DNA of 64,000 bases from Simkaniaceae bacterium (GCA_022763045.1 JALEGI010000014.1:94768-158767); one strand, 5' to 3'; counted from the first letter of the stretch, positions 34,082 to 42,721 are shown. The notes: generated by a model not told the origin, from the letters alone. Numbers and translations: made by a program.

Positions 34082-34684
34082 ATGCGCAAATTCAAAGTAC
34101 AGAAAAAAGGGAGCACGCAACTTGAGCACATTGAGCAGGGAGAGCTTGAAAGGCTATGCAGCTTTGTTTATCTAGATCGCTATCGATTTGAAAGCGAGCG
34201 CGATAGAGAAAAGTTTATTGAGGGGGGCAAAAAACTTCGGGTATTGAGAATCGTATCGCAAAAAGAGATTGATCTTGCAGCTCGCTATCATGGACAGGAG
34301 CTCGACCCTAAGGGCTACTCGATTCGCTACATCTCAGACTCGATTGGTTATGGCGCCTATGCCGAGCGCAATTTGCCAAAAGGGGAGATTATCGGAAGTT
34401 ATGTCGGTCATATTCGCAGAGAGGGAATTTCGCCTTACTACCGCTTTGCCTATCCCTACAGTCCCAATGTACTTGATCCGCACTACATCGATGCCATTGA
34501 TGGAAATTTCACACGTTTTATCAATCATAGTGAGAAGGCGAATCTGCAGGTCCTTTTTTGCTATAATGAGGGACTGTTTCATGTCTTGCTAGAAACTCTT
34601 CGAGAGATTAAAAAGGGTGAGCAATTTCTGTATGACTATGGCGATTCATACTGGCTCGAAAAAAAACCGCTAAACTTGGAGTAA
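34082..34684 (+). CDS. SET-domain lysine methyltransferase, NUE-like
   Basis: 200 residues; the second half is a SET domain with YGAYAERNLPKGEIIGSYVG at 90-109, RFINHS at 145-150 and GEQFLYDYG at 179-187 (the pseudoknot and catalytic Tyr). Chlamydiota encode NUE (CT737 in C. trachomatis), a SET enzyme secreted to the host nucleus that methylates histones. The length and the N-terminal basic start fit that type. ATG 34082 is chosen because the open frame upstream to 34019 overlaps the channel gene. Trehalase follows two bases after the stop, so they may be one transcript. Target is unproved. Confidence 0.85.
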   Translation: MRKFKVQKKGSTQLEHIEQGELERLCSFVYLDRYRFESERDREKFIEGGKKLRVLRIVSQKEIDLAARYHGQELDPKGYSIRYISDSIGYGAYAERNLPKGEIIGSYVGHIRREGISPYYRFAYPYSPNVLDPHYIDAIDGNFTRFINHSEKANLQVLFCYNEGLFHVLLETLREIKKGEQFLYDYGDSYWLEKKPLNLE

Positions 34685-34686
34685 AA

Positions 34687-36051
34687 ATGTGGATTCAGTT
34701 GGAAGGGGAGCTTTTTGATCAGGTTCAAAAGCAAGAGGTTTTTCAAGATTCTAAAACGTTTGTCGACGCGATTCCTAAGGCAGCGCCGGAGGAAATTCTC
34801 ATTCGCTTTAAGTCTGCTGATAACTTAGAGCACTTTGTCGCGGCAAACTTTGAGCTGCCTGAAACGCTCGAGCCGCAGGTCGAGGCGGAAGATATCGATG
34901 CGCATATCGATCAGGTTTGGGGCGCTTTGACCCGCGAGCTGCACCCAAAATCTGAGTATGACTCTCTGCTCGATCTGCCTCACCCACACATTGTGCCCGG
35001 TGGTAGATTTCGCGAGGCCTACTACTGGGATAGCTACTTCACCGCCCTTGGTATTTCACAAGAGATGCTCCAAAACCTCATCGAAAACTTTGCCCATCTG
35101 ATTGACACCTATGGCCACATTCCCAATGGAAATCGCCAGTACTATCTGAGCCGCTCCCAGCAGCCCTTTTTCTCCCATCTGCTTGAGCTCTATGAGAGCC
35201 GCGGTGGTGATATTGAGGCCTACCTTCCAGCTTTAGAAAAGGAGTACCTTTACTGGAATGCGCCTCATCGTGTGGATGCAAAGACGGGGCTCAATCACTA
35301 TTGGGATGAGAAGACAACTCCGAGGGAAGAGTCGTATCGTGAAGACTTAGCCGTGACCCAAGATTCTGAGACCTATCGCCACTTGCGTGCGGCGTGCGAA
35401 TCGGGCTGGGACTTTAGCTCGCGCTGGTGTCGCGATCCAAACGACCTTTCGAGCATTGAAACGGTGCACTTGCTACCTGTTGATCTGAACTCACTGCTCT
35501 ATCATATGGAGAAGATGCTCGCGCGCGTTGAGAGTAGCTATGGCGAGAAGGCGGCCCAGCGAGCGCAGGCAATTGAGCGCTATCTTTACAGTGAAGAGAA
35601 GGGGCATTATGTCGACTACAACTGGAAAGAGGAGCGGCAAAATGAGCAGCTCACTGCAGCTACAATGGCGCCACTTTTTGTCTCTCTTGCTAAAGCAGAG
35701 CGCGCAGAGCGTGTCGCATCTGTGGTGAAAAGCTCGCTTTTGGGGCCAGGTGGCCTGGCAACGACACTGGAAAAAACGGGCCAGCAGTGGGACTATCCCA
35801 ACGGGTGGGCGCCACTGCAGTGGATCGGCTATCAAGGACTCAAAAATTACGGACAGACTGAGCTTGCTAGGGAGCTTGCAAAAAGATGGTTGCAAAGCAA
35901 TGAGACGATGTATAAAAGGGTGGGAAAAATGCTAGAGAAATATGCCGTCGATCGCCTTGAGGTCGAAGCTGGAGGAGGGGAGTACTCTCTTCAAGAGGGC
36001 TTCGGGTGGACAAATGGTGTATATCTGCAAATGAAACGAGAGCTGCAATGA
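34687..36051 (+). CDS. treF: Trehalase (GH37), cytoplasmic
   Basis: 454 residues, with the GH37 signature PGGRFREAYYWDSYF in the front half, QWDYPNGWAPLQW in the back half and the end GGGEYSLQEGFGWTNG. Catalytic Asp and Glu lie in the second and last of these. It hydrolyses trehalose to two glucoses. It is shorter than E. coli TreF (about 550), mostly at the N-terminus, and has no signal peptide. TTGGAG precedes ATG 34687. The next gene's ATG overlaps its TGA, so translation is coupled to the SOD. Confidence 0.92.
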   Translation: MWIQLEGELFDQVQKQEVFQDSKTFVDAIPKAAPEEILIRFKSADNLEHFVAANFELPETLEPQVEAEDIDAHIDQVWGALTRELHPKSEYDSLLDLPHPHIVPGGRFREAYYWDSYFTALGISQEMLQNLIENFAHLIDTYGHIPNGNRQYYLSRSQQPFFSHLLELYESRGGDIEAYLPALEKEYLYWNAPHRVDAKTGLNHYWDEKTTPREESYREDLAVTQDSETYRHLRAACESGWDFSSRWCRDPNDLSSIETVHLLPVDLNSLLYHMEKMLARVESSYGEKAAQRAQAIERYLYSEEKGHYVDYNWKEERQNEQLTAATMAPLFVSLAKAERAERVASVVKSSLLGPGGLATTLEKTGQQWDYPNGWAPLQWIGYQGLKNYGQTELARELAKRWLQSNETMYKRVGKMLEKYAVDRLEVEAGGGEYSLQEGFGWTNGVYLQMKRELQ

Positions 36052-36686
36052 AAAAACTCCTCCTTCTCTTTATGCTATGCGCTCACTTAAGCGCCAAAGA
36101 GAGCTTTAAGGCAAAAGACTACGACCATCTCTTAACCATGCCCGGCTTTACCAAAGAGCTGTTGCAGATGCACTTCAAACTTTATGCCGGTTATGTCAAA
36201 GCGACAAATACGATTGGAGATCTGTTAACCGAGTTTGCCGCTCGCAGCGACTACCGCTCTCCAGAGTATGGAAGTCTCAAGCGGATGTATGGTTGGGAAT
36301 ACGATGGGATGCGGCTGCACGAGTACTACTTTGATAATCTCGGTGGCAATGGCTCGCTCAATTCAAAAACGCCCCTCTACAGGCAAATTATCCAGGACTT
36401 TGGCTCCTTTGAGAAGTGGAAGGCCGACTTTGTCGGGACCGGGATGATGCGCGGGATTGGTTGGGCCATTCTCTACTTCGATGGCAAAAGTGGCGCGCTC
36501 ACCAATGCGTGGATTAACGAGCACGACCTAGGACACCTCGCTGGCAATGCCCCCATTTTAGTGATGGATGTCTTCGAGCACGCCTACATTACCGAGTATG
36601 GCCTCGATCGGGCAAAATACATCGACGCTTTTTTCAAAAATATCGATTGGGAAGTTTGCATTCAGAGGTTTAAAGATGCAAAGTAG
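36048..36686 (+). CDS. Exported Fe/Mn superoxide dismutase-like protein
   Basis: About 212 residues: a signal peptide (MKKLLLLFMLCAHLSA) then an Fe/Mn SOD domain. The four metal ligands are in place: H42, H91 (in MRLHEYYFDNLGG), D174 and H178 (DVFEHAY). The middle GWAILYFDGKSG is also typical. Most such SODs are cytosolic, so an exported one suggests defence against host superoxide. ATG 36048 overlaps the trehalase stop (ATGA). The ligand set is complete, though the sequence is divergent around the second ligand. Confidence 0.9.
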   Translation: MKKLLLLFMLCAHLSAKESFKAKDYDHLLTMPGFTKELLQMHFKLYAGYVKATNTIGDLLTEFAARSDYRSPEYGSLKRMYGWEYDGMRLHEYYFDNLGGNGSLNSKTPLYRQIIQDFGSFEKWKADFVGTGMMRGIGWAILYFDGKSGALTNAWINEHDLGHLAGNAPILVMDVFEHAYITEYGLDRAKYIDAFFKNIDWEVCIQRFKDAK

Positions 36687-37032
36687 AGCTCCTTTGCGCG
36701 CTTTAGGAGTATTGCTTCCAGCGTTTATGCTCACTTCGCTTTGGCTCCATAGACCACTTGGTATTGTGCTCGGGGTTGCCCTCGCCTATCTCATTGCTTT
36801 TCTCTTTGCATTGAGCTGCTTAAGCCGCTTTTTCTATACGCTTGTCACATTACTTGTCGCTTCATATGCGATCTCTATCTTGAAGTCAGCCCTCATGGGA
36901 AATTTTGTTCCCTATGAGCTTTTCCTCGCCTCGGGAATTTTATCCCTAGTGGGAGTGAGCTTGATTTTTCCCGCATGGCTTATCTTTCTTGGAGCTGACT
37001 ACTTAATTTGCTCTGGAATATCTCGCGAGTAA
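36676..37032 (+). CDS. Unknown four-helix membrane protein
   Basis: About 118 residues, nearly all hydrophobic in four helices (LGVLLPAFMLTSLW, LGIVLGVALAYLIAFLFAL, TLVTLLVASYAISIL, LASGILSLVGVSLIFPAW). ATG 36676 is preceded by GAGG, and the start overlaps the SOD stop by 11 bases, so it is the last gene of the SET-trehalase-SOD operon. No family recognised. A small inner-membrane protein is all that can be said. Confidence 0.6.
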   Translation: MQSRAPLRALGVLLPAFMLTSLWLHRPLGIVLGVALAYLIAFLFALSCLSRFFYTLVTLLVASYAISILKSALMGNFVPYELFLASGILSLVGVSLIFPAWLIFLGADYLICSGISRE

Positions 37033-37038
37033 TTCCCC

Positions 37039-38544
37039 TTAGGCCATGCCCGGCGGCATGCTAGTGTTGTAAGGGTTTTCCTTTATTTTCACTCTTACAT
37101 CATCACAGCCAATAAATGCTGAAGAGGGATAGCTTTCAAAGTTGTTATACGAGAGATCAACTTTTTCTAACTCTGTTAAGGGGGCAAAATTTATATGAAT
37201 TGCGGAGAGCTTATTACCTGCTAGCTTGAGACTTTCAAGGTCTTTTAAGGCAGTCAACTCAAGTGGTACTTGAGAGATCTTGTTATCAGAAAAGTTGAGA
37301 TTTATCAAGCTTGCTAATTGGCCGATTTGTGGGGGAATGATTTCGATGTTGTTATCAGACAGACCTAGATCCCAAAGTCGCACAAGCTCTTTGATTTCAG
37401 GTGGGATAATTGAGATTTTATTGTCGGAGAGGTCTAAATCCCACAGATTTTTGAGTTGACCAATTTCGGGTGGTATTTCAGAGATATAATTACTTTCTAA
37501 GTTTAGGTGAGTCAGGCGGATCATAGCAGTAATCGTCTCTGGAATCTGCGTTAAATCATTGGAAGATAGGTCTAGGTGATGTAGTTCTCTTAGCATGACA
37601 AATTCTGTTGGAATTTCAGAGAGATGGTTGAATGAGAGATCTAGGTGTGTAAGGTTAGCTAAACAGCTGATTTTTTCTGGAATAACAGTGATTTGATTAC
37701 CGCTTAAATGCAGCTCTTTAAGTGTGAGTATAGAGGTGATGGGGGCTGGAAAGCTGGTAAAGTTATTGTCATCTAAAAACAACTTTTGAAGTTGAGGTAA
37801 CTGGGCGATCTCTGGAGGAATTTCAGAGATATTGTTGTTTGAGAGGTTGAGTGTTGCAAGCTTTGTTGAGGCTGCTACTTCTGGGGGTATTTTATTGAGT
37901 TCATTATTTTCAAATGAAAGATTTACAATACTAGTAAAGTGCTTAATTTCAGGAGGAATTGCTCGTAAATTTCTACCAGACATATCTAGTTCTGTAAGAG
38001 TTTTGACATAAGAGCCGGGACTTTCCACCCAAGTGCGAGCATCAGTGGCTAGATTAATGCGCTCAGCTATTGGGCCTGAACATAAAGCGGTTTTAAGTTG
38101 ATCTATGTCATCGAATGCATCCAGGCCTGCATCGTCTAGAAAGCGTTGAAGATGTGTATCATCGAGAGCTGCGACAAATTCATTCAGCGTGGTTAATTTG
38201 TGATAGGCTTGTAGTCCCCGAGAAATGTAAGTTGCGGAAATAGGCTCGCCCTCTTGGGGCACAACTCCTAGTTTCTCAAACAAAGAAATGAGGTTAGTTC
38301 TAGAATGATCAACCCTTGGATTAATATCGTTTAAAAGACTTATTGTATTCTGAGGATTGGTAAATACCCGCTTTCTTGTTTCTTTTGAAGCTAAACTCAA
38401 ATTCGCTGTATCTTGAACATTAAGATAAGATGCAGCGTGCCCAAATACCTGGTAAATACGGTTATCGCTGCTAGAGGCTGGAGCACCAGCTTCTGCATGA
38501 ATCGCAGGTTGGTTAGTGTGTGGACATATTGGTTTAGTTTCCAT
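37039..38544 (-). CDS. F-box and leucine-rich-repeat protein, putative effector
   Basis: 501 residues: an F-box-like segment at about residues 29-61 (YLNVQDTANLSLASKETRKRV, whose Leu and Asp positions match F-boxes), then from about 180 to the end 13 leucine-rich repeats of 23 residues (LxxLxLSxNxIxxIPPEI). F-box proteins link substrates to eukaryotic SCF ubiquitin ligase. Bacteria lack SCF, so this protein very likely acts in the host. There is no signal peptide; a type III signal is possible. It stands alone and convergent with the membrane protein gene. Confidence 0.82.
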   Translation of the reverse strand: METKPICPHTNQPAIHAEAGAPASSSDNRIYQVFGHAASYLNVQDTANLSLASKETRKRVFTNPQNTISLLNDINPRVDHSRTNLISLFEKLGVVPQEGEPISATYISRGLQAYHKLTTLNEFVAALDDTHLQRFLDDAGLDAFDDIDQLKTALCSGPIAERINLATDARTWVESPGSYVKTLTELDMSGRNLRAIPPEIKHFTSIVNLSFENNELNKIPPEVAASTKLATLNLSNNNISEIPPEIAQLPQLQKLFLDDNNFTSFPAPITSILTLKELHLSGNQITVIPEKISCLANLTHLDLSFNHLSEIPTEFVMLRELHHLDLSSNDLTQIPETITAMIRLTHLNLESNYISEIPPEIGQLKNLWDLDLSDNKISIIPPEIKELVRLWDLGLSDNNIEIIPPQIGQLASLINLNFSDNKISQVPLELTALKDLESLKLAGNKLSAIHINFAPLTELEKVDLSYNNFESYPSSAFIGCDDVRVKIKENPYNTSMPPGMA

Positions 38545-38674
38545 ATTTAATCCTATTTTTTTACTTATTTAAAAAAAATTATAAATTAAATTGTAAAAAA
38601 ATTCAATTAAATTATATTAACTATAACGCTCGCTTACTATTTAATTGGTTTTTTTAAGAAAGGAAGCTCTACAT

Positions 38675-38941
38675 CTATTTTCGAGTTGCTATGCACGAGG
38701 CGATTTTTTCACACGCTTCAATCAGATCTGGATAACTTTTTCTTACGAGATCAACAGCCCATCGATTTAGGTTACTCAGAATTGGATTGCCTAAGCTGTA
38801 ACTATTAATACTGGCTGTTACAAAAGTTAAGTCTTTGGGAGCTATACCACGAGATATTTCTGCGCAAGCTGGGCACGCTCTTAGATGGGAGTTGACTGGA
38901 TCCACGAATTTTAACCAAGTTTTAAGAGAAATTGGCGGCAA
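38675..38941 (-). CDS. CxxC miniprotein, second of tandem pair
   Basis: 88 residues with HLRACPACAEI near residue 19, the H-x3-C-x2-C zinc-binding pattern of anti-sigma factors. The next part APKDLTFVTASINSYSL and the C-terminal helix parallel its neighbour at 38980, so the two are paralogs. The frame opens with TTG at 38941, since a stop lies nine codons upstream, and no ribosome site is evident, so the start is uncertain. It probably is translated after the upstream copy. Function unknown; a zinc-binding regulator is a guess. Confidence 0.5.
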   Translation of the reverse strand: MPPISLKTWLKFVDPVNSHLRACPACAEISRGIAPKDLTFVTASINSYSLGNPILSNLNRWAVDLVRKSYPDLIEACEKIASCIATRK

Positions 38942-38979
38942 TTCTATACGATTGAAGGGTATAAATCAATCTGGGGTCT

Positions 38980-39222
38980 TTAAAGGGCACGAATTTTTAG
39001 ATCGAGCATGTGCTGCGCAATTTGCTCACACTTGCTGTAGAGCTTGGGATGTGAGGCTTTGATCATACTCGTTGACCACTCTAGAAGACCTCTTGTCGTC
39101 TCATCGTGGTCTGTCCAGGATAATAGGATATAGCCTGCAAGCTTTAATTCTTTTGGAGGGACTTCGCTAGAAAGTCTTGTGCAAGACTCACACTCGTATA
39201 CATGTCTTTCTAATGGTGACAT
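38980..39222 (-). CDS. CxxC miniprotein, first of tandem pair
   Basis: 80 residues; HVYECESCTRL at residues 7-17 has the H-x3-C-x2-C motif found in zinc-binding anti-sigma domains, followed by an acidic middle and a helical tail (HPKLYSKCEQIAQHML). ATG 39222 follows AAAGGTAG by seven bases. It is paralogous to the gene downstream. No sigma factor gene is adjacent, so the regulatory reading is weak. Confidence 0.55.
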   Translation of the reverse strand: MSPLERHVYECESCTRLSSEVPPKELKLAGYILLSWTDHDETTRGLLEWSTSMIKASHPKLYSKCEQIAQHMLDLKIRAL

Positions 39223-39271
39223 AACTAACTACCTTTACTAATTAAATTTATTCTATTATACATGTTTTTAT

Positions 39272-39808
39272 ATGCAAAATCAAATAAAACATCACCCTTG
39301 GTATGCTAGACTTTTTGTAAGTCTCATAATGTTAGTTCTTTCCTTTCTGGGGCTAGTTGTAGCAGATGTGAAAACTGATGGCGCTTGGGTCTATTGGAGG
39401 TGGATGGTGCCTATTTTTGCCGTTCTTTGCCTCTGGCTCAGCTGGTATTTGCGCAGGAAGGGGCACTCTCTTTCTATTGTAAAGGTCTACCACGAGGTGC
39501 TTCACTGGGTGGGGTTGATTGTTTCTGTCTATTTGGTCACCCTTTTTGTGGAAATTGGGGTGATGAATCGCCTAGATGCATCGCTTGTGGTGATTACGAT
39601 GCTCGCTTTGACGACGTTTTTGGCTGGGATCTATATTGAAGTGACTTACGTTGTCGTGGGGATTATTCTTGGGCTTTTTGCCGCAGGAGCAGCCTTTGCG
39701 GAGGCGTATCTCTACACTGTGATGCTACCGGTACTCATTTTCGGCATTATTCTGGTTACGTGGGTTGTGCATCGGTTGCATAACCGGCCGCCGCCCCCTT
39801 CTGAATAA
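39272..39808 (+). CDS. Unknown multi-helix membrane protein
   Basis: 178 residues with about five membrane helices and short basic loops. The start (MQNQIKHHPWYARLFVSLIMLVLSFLGL) shows no cleavable signal, so it is probably inserted by a signal anchor. The end is PPPPSE and overlaps the glyoxalase gene on the other strand by 53 bases. No family identified. Confidence 0.65.
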   Translation: MQNQIKHHPWYARLFVSLIMLVLSFLGLVVADVKTDGAWVYWRWMVPIFAVLCLWLSWYLRRKGHSLSIVKVYHEVLHWVGLIVSVYLVTLFVEIGVMNRLDASLVVITMLALTTFLAGIYIEVTYVVVGIILGLFAAGAAFAEAYLYTVMLPVLIFGIILVTWVVHRLHNRPPPPSE

Positions 39809-40172
39809 GCTCGATTTTATAGCCGTCGGGGTCTTCAACAAAGGCGAGTAGGCTTGTTGACCCTTTCATTGGTCCAGGCGGTCTGGGGATTTTGCCCCCT
39901 TTTTCCTTAATTTGAGCGCAAATTGCGTGGATGTCTTCGACAATAATGGCGATGTGGCCATAGCCACTTCCTAGATTGTAGGGCTCTTGCTGCTCCCAGT
40001 TGTGTGTGAGCTCAAGTTGCGCCTGCTCTTCGCTGTAGCCGACAAACGCGAGGGTGAATTTGCCGTGGGGGTAGTCTTTTTTGCGAATCAGGTGCATCCC
40101 CATAACATCTGTGTAAAATCTCAAAGAGCGATCCAGGTCAAAGACCCGGATCATCGTGTGGTCAAACCTCAT
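39756..40172 (-). CDS. gloA: Glyoxalase I (lactoylglutathione lyase)
   Basis: A 138-residue VOC-fold enzyme with the metal ligands of GloA: H5 (FDHTMIRV), E54 (AQLELTHNW), H73 (GYGHIAI) and E121 (YKIELIQ). It converts the methylglyoxal-glutathione hemithioacetal to S-lactoylglutathione. The length and YNLGSGYGHIA are as in the Ni-type bacterial enzymes. ATG 40172 overlaps the stop of the histone gene (ATGA), so they are co-translated. A glyoxalase next to a DNA protein may reflect protection of DNA from dicarbonyls, but this is only a guess. Confidence 0.93.
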   Translation of the reverse strand: MRFDHTMIRVFDLDRSLRFYTDVMGMHLIRKKDYPHGKFTLAFVGYSEEQAQLELTHNWEQQEPYNLGSGYGHIAIIVEDIHAICAQIKEKGGKIPRPPGPMKGSTSLLAFVEDPDGYKIELIQKGAAAGYATDAQPT

Positions 40173-40351
40173 TCGAAGTCTCTGTCCATAACTGTTTTGC
40201 GTCCTTCAGATTTGGCGCTTTCAATTGCTCTTTCACAAGCCTCTTCAACGATACGTGTGAGTGCATCTGCAGCATTGCCTGAAGTGTTCATGCCTGCTTT
40301 GTCTTTGATGTGTTTTTTAACTTTACTAACAACAACGAGTGTTTCGCTCAT
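40169..40351 (-). CDS. Bacterial histone-fold protein
   Basis: 60 residues forming a single histone fold: VVVSKVKKHIKDK, then GMNTSGNAADALTRIVEEACERAIESAKS, then GRKTVMDRDF, which matches archaeal and eukaryotic histones and the recently described bacterial histones such as HBb of Bdellovibrio. Those coat DNA as dimers. The conserved GRKTV and D/RD are intact. ATG 40351 follows GGGAGAT. Two Lys clusters in the first helix suit DNA contact. Chlamydia proper instead uses Hc1/Hc2, so this is a second kind of chromatin protein in the group. Confidence 0.9.
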   Translation of the reverse strand: MSETLVVVSKVKKHIKDKAGMNTSGNAADALTRIVEEACERAIESAKSEGRKTVMDRDFE

Positions 40352-40405
40352 TTGAATCTCCCAAAAAAGGTTTTACGATGGTGAAAGTATACGACATGGT
40401 GTACA

Positions 40406-41164
40406 ATGGCGTCCATGAAAATTGAATCGATTGATGATCCACGCATCCGTCCCTACCTTTCGCTGCGTGTACGTTTAACGCACCATTTAGAAGAGGAAGA
40501 GGGGGAGGTTTTTGTTGCAGAGAGTGAAAAAGTTGTCGAAGAACTTTTCCGCTCCGACTTTGAAGTTGTCTCCTTTTTTGCACTTCCACACTACGTCCAA
40601 AAATTTCAGCCCAAGGTGCCTACATACACAGCAGAGCCCGAATTGATGCAAAAAATTGTTGGTTTTAAAATGCATCAAGGAGTGATGGCGCTTGTGCGCA
40701 AACCCAGGCAGAAGCCGCTGAGCTCTGGCCCTGCAGTTGTTTTGAATGGACTTGCCAATGCAGAAAACGTTGGGGCAATTGTGCGCAACTGCGCGGCCTT
40801 TGGTGTGAAAAATCTGATCGTTGATGAGAAGTGCTCCTCGCCTTATCTACGCCGCTCAGTTAAGGTTTCGCGTGGGGCTATTTTTCACATCAATGTCTTT
40901 GAAACTGCCGATCTGAAGACAACATTAATAGAGGGTGGATACACGATTTTAGGCGCTGATGCCAATCCTCAAGCTGTCCCGTTAAAGGAGTTGAAAAGCA
41001 TTACTAACTATGCTCTAATAATGGGCTCAGAGGGCGCTGGGATGCAGAGCGAGATCAAAGAGCTTTGCCATCAGCTAGTCACGATTCCCATGCAAGGGGG
41101 GATTGACTCGCTTAACGCAAGTGTTGCCAATGCCGTACTACTCTATGCGCTACAAGGAGACTAA
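40406..41164 (+). CDS. SpoU-family RNA methyltransferase
   Basis: 252 residues with the SPOUT motifs NGLANAENVGAIVRNCAAFG (Asn/Arg), IMGSEGAGM and IPMQGGIDSLNASVANAVLL. The first 100 residues make the N-terminal substrate-binding domain found in RlmB/TsnR-like enzymes. They 2'-O-methylate rRNA or tRNA. There are two ATG choices (40406 and 40415) and neither has a clear site. It overlaps nothing and leads into the flavoprotein gene one base later. It is a different branch from the TrmH at 9129. Confidence 0.85.
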   Translation: MASMKIESIDDPRIRPYLSLRVRLTHHLEEEEGEVFVAESEKVVEELFRSDFEVVSFFALPHYVQKFQPKVPTYTAEPELMQKIVGFKMHQGVMALVRKPRQKPLSSGPAVVLNGLANAENVGAIVRNCAAFGVKNLIVDEKCSSPYLRRSVKVSRGAIFHINVFETADLKTTLIEGGYTILGADANPQAVPLKELKSITNYALIMGSEGAGMQSEIKELCHQLVTIPMQGGIDSLNASVANAVLLYALQGD

Positions 41165-42538
41165 ATGAAGCATTATGATCAAATCGTGATTGGAACAGGC
41201 GGCGGCACTAAGCTCGTATCACCCGTTGCAGCGATGGGAAAAAAAGTTGCTGTTATTGAGCGTGAGAGGCTCGGTGGCACATGCCTTAACCGCGGTTGTA
41301 TCCCATCCAAAATGCTCATCCACGTCTCTGATCTGGCAGAAAATCTGCGCGAGGCAAATCGCTTTGAGCTAAAAGTGAATCCCGAGTTTGAGATCGATTT
41401 TTCAGCGCTTATCGATCGCGTCCAAAAGACAATCAAAAAAGATTCCGATTCGATACAGCCCGCCTACGATAGAAATCCCAATATCGATCTCTATCATGGA
41501 GAGGCGCACTTTGTTGGTAAAAAAATCATCGAAGTCAATGGTGAGCAAATCTCAGCAGATCGCATTCTCATAGCAACTGGAGCAGAGGCATCAGTACCCC
41601 ACATTGAAGGGCTAGAGGGCACGCCCTACATGACCTACCGCACAGCACTCACCTCGGAAAAACTTCCCAAATCTTGCATCGTCTTAGGTGGAGGCTTTAT
41701 TGCAGTTGAGCTTGGCTACTTTTACGGCGCTCTCGGCTGCGATGTCACCTTTTTAGTCCGCTCAAAGCTTTTGCGCCCAGAAGATGACGACATCTCTGAG
41801 GAGTTCACACGGGTCTTTAGCGAGCGCTTTCCCGTCGTCTGCGGCGTTGTTCCTAACAAAGTTGAGTACGACGGCACGCAGTTTCATGTTCACACAGATG
41901 ACAAAACCTACACAGCAGAGGCGCTACTTGTTGCCACAGGCATTGCACCAGAAACTAAACCCCTCAACCTTGAAAAAACAGGCGTCAAAGTCGATGAGAG
42001 GGGATTTATCCAAGTTGACAATCGCCTGCGCACCTCTTGTGAGGGAATCTGGGCGCTTGGCGATTGTGTCGGAAACTACTTTTTCCGCCACAGTGCAAAT
42101 TATGAAGGGGAGTATCTCTTCCGCACGCTCTATCAAGAGCCCTCTGATGAGCCGATCGAATACTACTACATGCCACACGCTGTTTTCACGCGTCCGCAGA
42201 TTGGAAGTGTCGGTCCAGCCGAGCGCGAGTTAAAAAAGGCGGGGGTCGAGTACGTAGTGGGTAAAGTTGCCTACAAAAATAGTGCCATGGGAATGGCGCT
42301 CATGGCAGAGCACGGTTTTGTGAAGCTACTCTTTGATAAAAATAGTGGGGCGCTTTTAGCTGCCCACATTATTGGAGAAGAGGCCTCAGACATGGTGCAC
42401 ATGCTCATTGCCTATATTCATATGGGAGGCACAATTATGGATATGCTCGCAACGGTCTACATTCATCCAGCACTGCCCGAGCTTGTTCGCAATGCGGCGC
42501 GCGACGCCTATAAGAACTGGCATAAGGATGCAAGCTAA
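41165..42538 (+). CDS. Class I pyridine nucleotide-disulfide oxidoreductase
   Basis: 457 residues with the FAD motif (IVIGTGGGTKLV), the redox pair C40 and C45 in GGTCLNRGC, the NAD(P) site (IVLGGGFIAVELG) and the C-terminal His-Pro with Glu (IHPALPE). The order is that of dihydrolipoamide dehydrogenase, mycothione and mercuric reductases. GTGGGT at the FAD site is a mild change from GxGxxG, as in mycothione-reductase-like members. AAGGAG precedes ATG 41165 by 6 bases. Without E1/E2 genes nearby it is probably a thiol or soluble disulfide reductase. Confidence 0.9.
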   Translation: MKHYDQIVIGTGGGTKLVSPVAAMGKKVAVIERERLGGTCLNRGCIPSKMLIHVSDLAENLREANRFELKVNPEFEIDFSALIDRVQKTIKKDSDSIQPAYDRNPNIDLYHGEAHFVGKKIIEVNGEQISADRILIATGAEASVPHIEGLEGTPYMTYRTALTSEKLPKSCIVLGGGFIAVELGYFYGALGCDVTFLVRSKLLRPEDDDISEEFTRVFSERFPVVCGVVPNKVEYDGTQFHVHTDDKTYTAEALLVATGIAPETKPLNLEKTGVKVDERGFIQVDNRLRTSCEGIWALGDCVGNYFFRHSANYEGEYLFRTLYQEPSDEPIEYYYMPHAVFTRPQIGSVGPAERELKKAGVEYVVGKVAYKNSAMGMALMAEHGFVKLLFDKNSGALLAAHIIGEEASDMVHMLIAYIHMGGTIMDMLATVYIHPALPELVRNAARDAYKNWHKDAS

Positions 42539-42554
42539 TGGAGTGTTCATGTAT

Positions 42555-42721
42555 GGTTATGTAGCATGATTGCAACATAACCTTTTGGCCGCATCATGGC
42601 ACCCCATCTTCACCCTATCGCTCCTCACACGTATTAACGATACGCTAGATTCGTCGCGATAGTGCAAATCTGGGGCCCCCTGAGCGCCCTGACGGCGCTC
42701 TTCCGACTGATTGAAATCAAG
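42555..42721 (-). repeat. Dispersed structured element, copy B
   Basis: Reverse orientation relative to copy A, in the 302-base gap between the two flavoprotein genes. On the minus strand it reads: GATTTCAATC hairpin region, P1 GAGCGCC/GGCGCTC (42682-42700), CCCCAG, CTATCGC and GCGATAG, CGTAT/ATACG, TGGGG, then the final hairpin GGTTATGT.../...ACATAACC (42555-42582). Identity with copy A is about 85-90% over the core. The final hairpin differs from A at nearly every stem base, while pairing is kept. The rest of the gap (42722-42840) shows nothing else. Confidence 0.85.
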
